From: Candidatus Binatia bacterium
GTDB taxonomy: Bacteria > Desulfobacterota > Binatia > Bin18
Assembly (NCBI GenBank): GCA_022824615.1
Contig: JAJDZM010000295.1
Location: forward strand, 1-41,538
DNA: 41,538 bases
Reading direction: 5' to 3'
Positions 35,757 to 41,538 of this stretch are shown piece by piece. The position numbers and the translations under genes are program-made. The stretch's first letter is position 1. Each line of letters begins with the position of its first letter. The notes under the pieces are model-generated. The model saw only the letters and a program-made list of their open reading frames with translations. It did not search any database and had not been told where the DNA came from.

Positions 35757-35845
35757 GCTGTCCTCCTTTTTGGATTCAATCCTTCTCGTCAGTGTGGTAA
35801 CGGAAAGACCACACCAGAACAAGGAGCGGCTGTAAGACGACGAGC

Positions 35846-36478
35846 ATGCACGAGCCGGATGTCACCCTGACCGATTACGCCCTGACGCTGGAGTGTGGGC
35901 TGTTTGCCTATTGGCTGCTCGTCCATGGTCAGGCGGACAACTCACTACGCCTCTGGTTTGCCGTCTTTTTTACCTCAATCGGCATGGCTGCTTTCAGTGG
36001 CGGAACGGTCCACGGCTACTTCCCCAACGCGGATACCTTCGGCCATAGCGTTCTGTGGGGAGTGACCCTCATTGCGATTGGGGTTACCGCGCTGTGCGGC
36101 TGGATCATTGGCGCACGACTCTATTTCTCGGGGAGCGTGGCCGCCTGGATTCAGTCCGGCGCCGTTGCGCTCTTCGTCCTCTACTGCGGCGTCGTGCTGT
36201 TCGTCACACGTGATTTTCTGGTCGCTGTTTTATACTATCTGCCAGCCACGCTTTTCCTGTTGGTCGTTTATGGTCTGGTGTATCGACAGGGGCGGGAGTC
36301 GGCGGTCCTGATCGGTCTGCTCGGCCTCGTCCTGACCCTGGCCGCCGCGGGAATACAGCAGGCACGGTGGAGCCTCCACCCCGTGTACTTGAGCTATAAT
36401 GCGCTCTACCATGTCGTCCAGGCGGTAGCGCTCTTCTTCATATACTGGAGTGCGCGCTGGCTGGTTATCATGCGTTGA
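35846..36478 (+). CDS. Multi-pass membrane protein (DUF6962-like)
   Basis: MHEPDVTLTDYALTLECGLFAYWLLVHGQADNSLRLWFAVFFTSIGMAAFSGGTVHGYF; multiple TM helices. Confidence 0.65.
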   Translation: MHEPDVTLTDYALTLECGLFAYWLLVHGQADNSLRLWFAVFFTSIGMAAFSGGTVHGYFPNADTFGHSVLWGVTLIAIGVTALCGWIIGARLYFSGSVAAWIQSGAVALFVLYCGVVLFVTRDFLVAVLYYLPATLFLLVVYGLVYRQGRESAVLIGLLGLVLTLAAAGIQQARWSLHPVYLSYNALYHVVQAVALFFIYWSARWLVIMR

Positions 36479-36511
36479 GACCCGTCATTCACACACCGGA
36501 CAGAGGCAGGT

Positions 36512-37645
36512 ATGGAACTCTCACGCCTTTTCGCCGACAAGCCCGATTGGCTCACCTCGTGGCTGGTCCAGATGGTTGTCATTGTTTTCCTGACCTTCGC
36601 GTTGCATTTCATTTTGCGGCGGCTCCTCAATCGTCTGCATCACAAAGCCCTGGACTCGCATGCCTATTGGGACGATGCGTTCGTCACGGCGCTGCAAAGA
36701 CCGCTGGTTTTTCTGGTGCTTTTCGGCGGCCTCAGTCTGGTTCTTGAGACGGTCCGGCTGCAGGCCGATCTCGCGTTTCTCCCGGCGCTCAACTCCGCGC
36801 GTCTACTGGGCATCGTGGTCCTGGTTGCCTGGTTTTTGATCCGTCTCATCAGAGAGGGAGAAGAGGCGATTATCGCAAAGGGGCAGGCCGAAGGCCAAGG
36901 ATATGACCGAACGACCCTGGATGTGGTCGCCAAGCTGCTGCGCCTGTCCGTGACGATTATCGCAACCTTGGTGATTTTGCAGACGCTTGGGGTGAGTGTC
37001 GCCGGCGTGCTGGCATTTGGCGGTATCGGCGGCCTGGCTATCGGCTTTGCCGCCAAGGACTTATTGGCCAATTTTTTTGGCGGCCTGATGATCTATCTCG
37101 ACCAGCCGTTTGCGGTGGGCGATTGGATACGTTCCCCTGACCGTGAAATCGAGGGAGACGTTGAGCAGATCGGCTGGCGACAGACGCGCATCCGCACCTT
37201 TGACAAGCGGCCCTTATACGTCCCGAACGCGCTCTTCACCACCATCGCGGTCGAGAATCCCTCACGCATGTCAAACCGCCGCATCTACGAGACCATCGGT
37301 ATCCGTTATGACGACGCCAACAAGATGGGACCTATTGTCCAGGCGGTTGAGCGGATGCTGCGTTCCCACCCCGAGATCGATACCTCGCGAATCCTGATGG
37401 TCAATTTCAATACCTTCGCTCCATCGTCCTTGGACTTCTTTGTCTACACGTTTACCAAAACGACGGATTGGGCCGACTTCCACAAGGTCAAACAAGACGT
37501 TCTGCTGAAAATTCTGGAGATTATCGAATCCCACGGCGCCCAAGCCGCCTTCCCGACCTCCACGATTCATATGCCTGAAGGGCTATCGGTTCAGCCCGCC
37601 GGGAGTACGGAAGAGCTGCTTCCGCCCAAGCGGGCTGCGAGCTGA
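36512..37645 (+). CDS. MscS-type mechanosensitive ion channel
   Basis: VAGVLAFGGIGGLAIGFAAKDLLANFFGGLMIYLDQPFAVGDWI...GDVEQIGWRQTRIRTFDKRPLYVPNALFTTIAVENPSRM. Confidence 0.95.
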   Translation: MELSRLFADKPDWLTSWLVQMVVIVFLTFALHFILRRLLNRLHHKALDSHAYWDDAFVTALQRPLVFLVLFGGLSLVLETVRLQADLAFLPALNSARLLGIVVLVAWFLIRLIREGEEAIIAKGQAEGQGYDRTTLDVVAKLLRLSVTIIATLVILQTLGVSVAGVLAFGGIGGLAIGFAAKDLLANFFGGLMIYLDQPFAVGDWIRSPDREIEGDVEQIGWRQTRIRTFDKRPLYVPNALFTTIAVENPSRMSNRRIYETIGIRYDDANKMGPIVQAVERMLRSHPEIDTSRILMVNFNTFAPSSLDFFVYTFTKTTDWADFHKVKQDVLLKILEIIESHGAQAAFPTSTIHMPEGLSVQPAGSTEELLPPKRAAS

Positions 37646-37708
37646 CTCTTTTAGAGGAGTAGGGTGCAGTCCTTAATAGATTGGAAACTTTCGGTCCTGT
37701 GTCTTCGA

Positions 37709-38110
37709 TCAACCAACTTTTTCCCGAACAAGTGTCCTTGCCCAGCGGATAACTTTCTCTGCGACCGCCAGCGCTTCCTGATATTCTTCACGCCGAATAG
37801 CGCTTGCAATCCCGGGGTATCGAGTGGAAATCGCAAAACGGGTCAGGCGCTCTGCTTGTCTAATGGATGAAGGGATTTTTTGCCCTGCTTTCTCCAACGT
37901 GGTGAGGAGTTCCGTAATATCGTGGACATACGGGAACTCGACTTCATGGGCAATTAGGACAGCCTTAATAGCCTTTTCCACAGCCTGTTGCGCGTTGAAG
38001 CACAAATCCTCCAGATAGATATTTCGCCTGGGGGCTTTTGCCAGGAGGAGGTTGCTGCGGGCTCTGTTGAGCCATTCGCGGGGATCTTCAGGCGGATAAC
38101 GTGCCGGCAC
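37709..38110 (-). CDS. HEPN-domain protein (partner of MNT nucleotidyltransferase)
   Basis: PEDPREWLNRARSNLLLAKAPRRNIYLEDLCFNAQQAVEKAIKAVLIAHEVEFPYVHDITELLTTLEKAG. GTG start at 38110 overlaps the MNT 3' end. Confidence 0.85.
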   Translation of the reverse strand: MPARYPPEDPREWLNRARSNLLLAKAPRRNIYLEDLCFNAQQAVEKAIKAVLIAHEVEFPYVHDITELLTTLEKAGQKIPSSIRQAERLTRFAISTRYPGIASAIRREEYQEALAVAEKVIRWARTLVREKVG

Positions 38111-38453
38111 GGTAGATTTCTTTTCCCTGGCGTAGCGCTGGTGCAATGACGAGACAATGCGTGTTTCGATAACGCTCAACTTGTTCCGGTGTCACTACAA
38201 TCAGGTCTACCGCCTGTCCCACCCCGTGTAAGCTCATATAAAGATCGCCGACGAGCTGTCCTTGATCGAATTCTCCCTGCTTGACCACAAGAAGATCGAC
38301 ATCGCTGTGCGGACCCATTGCGCCGCGAGCCGCAGAGCCAAATAGGACGATTCTGTCTGGCCGGGCAACGGCGACAATGCGCCGGACGATTTCACGCAGG
38401 ACTTTTGAAGCGATCTTTGCCATCTGCTCTGCTTCTTCGATGCTCATAAGCAT
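38088..38453 (-). CDS. MNT-type nucleotidyltransferase-domain protein
   Basis: RIVAVARPDRIVLFGSAARGAMGPHSDVDLLVVKQGEFDQ (GSxARG...SDxDL). Confidence 0.9.
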   Translation of the reverse strand: MLMSIEEAEQMAKIASKVLREIVRRIVAVARPDRIVLFGSAARGAMGPHSDVDLLVVKQGEFDQGQLVGDLYMSLHGVGQAVDLIVVTPEQVERYRNTHCLVIAPALRQGKEIYRAGTLSA

Positions 38454-38507
38454 ACCGCGAACTGGACAGGTATCATACCTTTCCCGACGCCACTTACTCT
38501 TGTTTAT

Positions 38508-38525
38508 TTTAGCTATTTAGCTAAA
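38508..38525. promoter_or_regulatory. Putative operator palindrome upstream of RHH antitoxin
   Basis: TTTAGCTA-TT-TAGCTAAA, perfect 8 bp arms, 25 bp before the ATG. Confidence 0.55.
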
Positions 38526-38550
38526 TCGACCGTTGCGAGGAGAAACTATT

Positions 38551-38823
38551 ATGAAATCTGTCTACGTTGACGACACTCTTCATCGTAAACTGAAGCGACT
38601 CGCCCAAGAGAGCCAGCAGACTCTGCGCTCCTTGTTGAACCGCCTTGTCCGAGAGGGGATTCAACAAATGGAGAAAAAGAAGCTCGGTACGCGGGCGACG
38701 GGGCGCGACCCTATCGGCATGTTTGGAGTAGGGAGGAATGGGAAGAAGAGAGCGATAGCCGTCGAGGACACCTACGCTGAGGATCGCTACCAGGGAGTTG
38801 GGGCTCGTGATGGCCGTTTTTGA
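38551..38823 (+). CDS. Ribbon-helix-helix/CopG-like antitoxin
   Basis: MKSVYVDDTLHRKLKRLAQESQQTLRSLLNRLVREGIQQMEKKK; GAGGAG RBS. Confidence 0.75.
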   Translation: MKSVYVDDTLHRKLKRLAQESQQTLRSLLNRLVREGIQQMEKKKLGTRATGRDPIGMFGVGRNGKKRAIAVEDTYAEDRYQGVGARDGRF

Positions 38824-38924
38824 CTTTATGCTGCATCCTCATCATTGCGACCACCGCTACGGGCTTCATGCGCATCCCGGATGCCACGATCTACACCTGT
38901 AACGAGAAAATACTGGCGGCGTAG
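38810..38924 (+). pseudogene. Probable remnant of a PIN (VapC-like) toxin gene
   Basis: ATG at 38810 overlaps the antitoxin end and reads MAVFD, then loses sense. The +1 frame reads ...ILIIATTATGFMRIPDATIYTCNEKILAA*, consistent with a toxin C-terminus. Confidence 0.4.
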
Positions 38925-39006
38925 CCAGCGCAGACCGGATCACCAGTCAAGTTTGACTCGTATCAGGAGGCAGGATATCTGTTTCCTTAATAAGAGGGGG
39001 AGAGAG

Positions 39007-39537
39007 ATGCCAAAGCAAATCCGCCGAATTGTGACCGGCCACAACGCTGAAGGAAAATCGGTCATTGCTGAGGATGCCATTGCCACGAGTATTCTGGATC
39101 TCGAAGCAGTGCCAGGACTGCGAGCCACTGATCTATGGGAGACGACAACTGCGCCTGCTGACCTGTCCGGTGATGCCGACCCGGTTGATCGTCCTATGCA
39201 TTTGGAACCCCGGCCGACCGGGACAATTTGCCGCGTCGTCGAGTTTCCGCCTGATGCGGCCTGGCAAGACCGGACTGATGCGAGCGAAGTCTTTTCCTCC
39301 ATGGAGGCGGGTCATACCGCCGATTCCACCAGCTCGAACCCGATGATGCATAAAACCGCCTCAGTAGACTACGCCATCGTCCTGTCAGGTGAGGTGTGGG
39401 CAGTCATGGAAGAAGGTGAAACTTGCATGCAGGCCGGGGATGTCCTCATCCAGCGGGCGACCAATCATGCCTGGAGTAATCGTTCAGCGGAGCCAGCTCT
39501 GGTGGCTTTCATTTTGGTTGGCGCACAATCCGGGTAA
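39007..39537 (+). CDS. Cupin-domain protein
   Basis: MPKQIRRIVTGHNAEGKSVIAEDAIATS...MHKTASVDYAIVLSGEVWAVMEEGETCMQAGDVLIQRATNHAWSNRSAEPALVAFILVGA. Confidence 0.9.
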   Translation: MPKQIRRIVTGHNAEGKSVIAEDAIATSILDLEAVPGLRATDLWETTTAPADLSGDADPVDRPMHLEPRPTGTICRVVEFPPDAAWQDRTDASEVFSSMEAGHTADSTSSNPMMHKTASVDYAIVLSGEVWAVMEEGETCMQAGDVLIQRATNHAWSNRSAEPALVAFILVGAQSG

Positions 39538-39660
39538 ATAGAGGCGCTTCCGCTAGAGGCTGAACAGCATTCTTCAAGGGCTTGCATTGCGAGGCAGGTG
39601 TGAACCCTTGACGCTGTCCCTGTGGGCTGTGTAGACATCAGGGGATGGTCTGGAGGGGCG

Positions 39661-40707
39661 ATGCAGTTCACATCCGAGCAGATTGACGTTAACGACTACC
39701 ACGCCGCGGTTGAGTTGTTCTTTGAGCGCGGCTGGACCGACGGCTTGGCTATTGTCCCGCCGACCGAAGAACTGGTTGCGGCCATGATTGCAGCCTCGGG
39801 ACGTGAGCCGCACGAGGAACTGGGTGAGATTCCGCCGGCGCAAGGCATCGCCACGATTGAGAAGCTGGCGATTAACAGTGTCATGGCCGGCTGCCGGCCC
39901 GAATATTTCCCGGTTATCATTGCGGCGGTCGAGGCCATGCTGGAGCCCGAGCACAATCTGAACGGCGTCCAAACAACCACCCACTGCTGTGTCCCGTTAA
40001 CGATTGTCCACGGTCCGATTGCGACACAACTCAAACTCAACGCGGGCGATGGAGTGTTTGGCAACGGCTTTCGGGCAAATGGGACCATTGGTCGCGCTAT
40101 CCGTCTGATCCTCTGGAATCTGGGCGGGAACGTCCCGGGCGAGGTGGATAAGTCAACCCAGGCCCATCCCGGCAAGTGGAGTTTCTGCATTGCAGAAAAG
40201 GAAGAGGCAAACCCCTGGGAGTCGCTGTACGTGGAGCGCGGCATCGAAGCCGGTAAAAGCGCCGTGACCGTGTTTAGCTGTGAGGCTCCACACTCGGTGT
40301 TGTGCTATGGCACGGTCAAACAGATGCTGGCTTCCCTGGTCAGCTCGCTCAGCGGCTTGGGCAGCAATAATGTCCAGGCTATGGGGGAAACCCTGGTGGT
40401 GCTGAATCCCTGGCAAGCGCGGCAGTTTCACCGCGAAGGCTGGTCCAAGCCCGAGATTCGGGTGTATCTGTGGGAGCACGCCCGGGCCAGGCTGGGGGAT
40501 ATCCGGGAAGTGGACGCCCTGGGAATATCAGACCAGTTCTGGCCGAGCTGGGTGGAGAAGGACAATGACGACTACCGGGTGCCCATTACCGAGCGGCCAC
40601 GGAATATCCATATTGTCGTCGCCGGAGGAGAAACGTATTTCGCGGCGATCTGTCCGGGTTGGGGTGGACTCGGCGGGTTTGCCGTGACCAAGGAAATTCA
40701 ACAGTGA
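39661..40707 (+). CDS. Conserved protein adjacent to the UGSC selenoprotein (possible partner subunit)
   Basis: MQFTSEQIDVNDYHAAVELFFERGWTDGLAIVPPTEELVAAMIAASGREPHEELGEIPPAQGIATIEKLAINSVMAGCRPEYFPVIIAAVEAM...; 8 nt gap to the next gene. Confidence 0.65.
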   Translation: MQFTSEQIDVNDYHAAVELFFERGWTDGLAIVPPTEELVAAMIAASGREPHEELGEIPPAQGIATIEKLAINSVMAGCRPEYFPVIIAAVEAMLEPEHNLNGVQTTTHCCVPLTIVHGPIATQLKLNAGDGVFGNGFRANGTIGRAIRLILWNLGGNVPGEVDKSTQAHPGKWSFCIAEKEEANPWESLYVERGIEAGKSAVTVFSCEAPHSVLCYGTVKQMLASLVSSLSGLGSNNVQAMGETLVVLNPWQARQFHREGWSKPEIRVYLWEHARARLGDIREVDALGISDQFWPSWVEKDNDDYRVPITERPRNIHIVVAGGETYFAAICPGWGGLGGFAVTKEIQQ

Positions 40708-40715
40708 GGTGTCAT

Positions 40716-41267
40716 ATGCGGGTACTCAGCCCCGTCGGAGTCCGACGACCATTCGCAGAAAAGAAGATCGATCATACCGCTGCGGGCCGTGTGATTGGAT
40801 TGGTCAATAATGGCTTTGGCAACGAGATCGCCGGGCAGTTCTTTGAACGTCTCAAGGAACTCCTGGAGGCCAAACCGGCCGTGAGTGCTGCGTCGGTTTG
40901 GCGCAAGCCGGTGTTTACCCGCCCGTCGCCCGAGGCGTTGATGGACGAGGTTGCCGCCGCCTCCCAGCAGGCTGTTGTCGGCCTGTGTGCCTGAGGGTCG
41001 TGTACGTCGGGCTGTATGCTCGACGCCGCAAAACTGTGGAAGCGGGGGGTGCGCGCCGTTGTCGTCACCTTTGATACCTTTCTGGTAGCAGCCCAGGATC
41101 AGGCCAAAGCCATGGCCATGCCGGAGATTCCCATTGTGGTCATTCCACATATCAAGGCTGGAGAAACGCCGGAGGATTTTCGGGGGCGCGCCGAAGAGGC
41201 GCTGGCCGAGATTGCCGCGCAGCTTGAACTGGACGGACCGCATCTGCACGCTGCCGCTACGGCGTAA
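40716..41267 (+). CDS. UGSC-family selenoprotein, Sec encoded by TGA at 40992-40994
   Basis: Single frame: MRVLSPVGVRRPFAEKK...ASQQAVVGLCA-U-GSCTSGCMLDAAKLWKRGVRAVVVTFDTFLVAAQDQAKAMAMPEIPIVVIPHIKAGETPEDFRG.... The two supplied ORFs (ending 40994, starting 41016) are in the same frame with only the TGA between them. Confidence 0.85.
41005..41025 (+). promoter_or_regulatory. Candidate bacterial SECIS hairpin
   Basis: cgtcgggc-tgtat-gctcgacg: 8 bp stem (one G-U wobble), 5-nt loop with G at position 2, loop begins 18 nt after the TGA. Confidence 0.65.
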
Positions 41268-41297
41268 TCGAGGACGGACGAGAGGAGAGACTAATCC

Positions 41298-41538
41298 ATG
41301 CCGAAACTTGAAATCGTTGATCCCTGGGGATTTGACCAGCGCTATACCTTCTCGCCTGCGGTGCGTAAGGGGAATCTGCTGTTTATTTCCGGCCTGACCG
41401 CGTTCAACGCCAAGGGAGAAATTGTCGGTGCGGGAGATATCGTGACCCAGACGCGCGAGATCTTTCAGAAGATCGGCAAGATCCTGGACGAGGCCGGGGC
41501 GAGCTTCGACGATATTGTGAAGACGGTAGACTATATCA
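41298..41538 (+). CDS. RidA (YjgF/YER057c/UK114) family protein, 3' truncated by window edge
   Basis: MPKLEIVDPWGFDQRYTFSPAVRKGNLLFISGLTAFNAKGEIVGAGDIVTQTREIFQKIGKILDEAGASFDDIVKTVDYI. Confidence 0.9.
   Translation, partial: MPKLEIVDPWGFDQRYTFSPAVRKGNLLFISGLTAFNAKGEIVGAGDIVTQTREIFQKIGKILDEAGASFDDIVKTVDYI

Noticed and set aside
1-41538. CRISPR array, rRNA, tRNA or recognisable transposase/integrase
   Set aside because: No regular spacer-repeat pattern, no rRNA or tRNA signature and no DDE/serine/tyrosine recombinase ORF was seen by eye. tRNAscan/Infernal/ISfinder would be needed to exclude them fully.

Overview
A 41.5 kb bacterial chromosomal window with a metabolic, environmental-bacterium character (LLM and FMO oxidoreductases, amidohydrolase, PhyH, MFS, nitrile-hydratase-like genes). 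Several accessory modules are interspersed. The main observations are: (1) a probable selenoprotein gene of the UGSC family at 40716-41267. An in-frame TGA at 40992-40994 in a U-G-S-C motif splits it into two ORFs in the supplied track, and a hairpin with bacterial-SECIS geometry lies directly downstream. (2) A ~4 kb two-gene cassette (22.83-26.92 kb) encoding a RecQ helicase with a C-terminal phosphoribosyltransferase-like domain and a DprA-like protein with three tandem 78-aa C-terminal repeats. The cassette is flanked by ~100 bp imperfect copies of the 5' end of a DUF2064/TIGR04282 gene, and it is a candidate mobile DNA-processing or defence system. (3) A Fic gene bracketed by 27 bp near-identical direct repeats. 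(4) An EndoQ(PHP)-UvrD helicase fusion. (5) A three-subunit nitrile hydratase/thiocyanate-hydrolase-like locus with an SDR gene between the two half-beta genes. (6) Four toxin-antitoxin-like loci, two of which look decayed, and a second frameshifted gene (LLM oxidoreductase). All calls come from reading the sequence and translations; no database searches were run.
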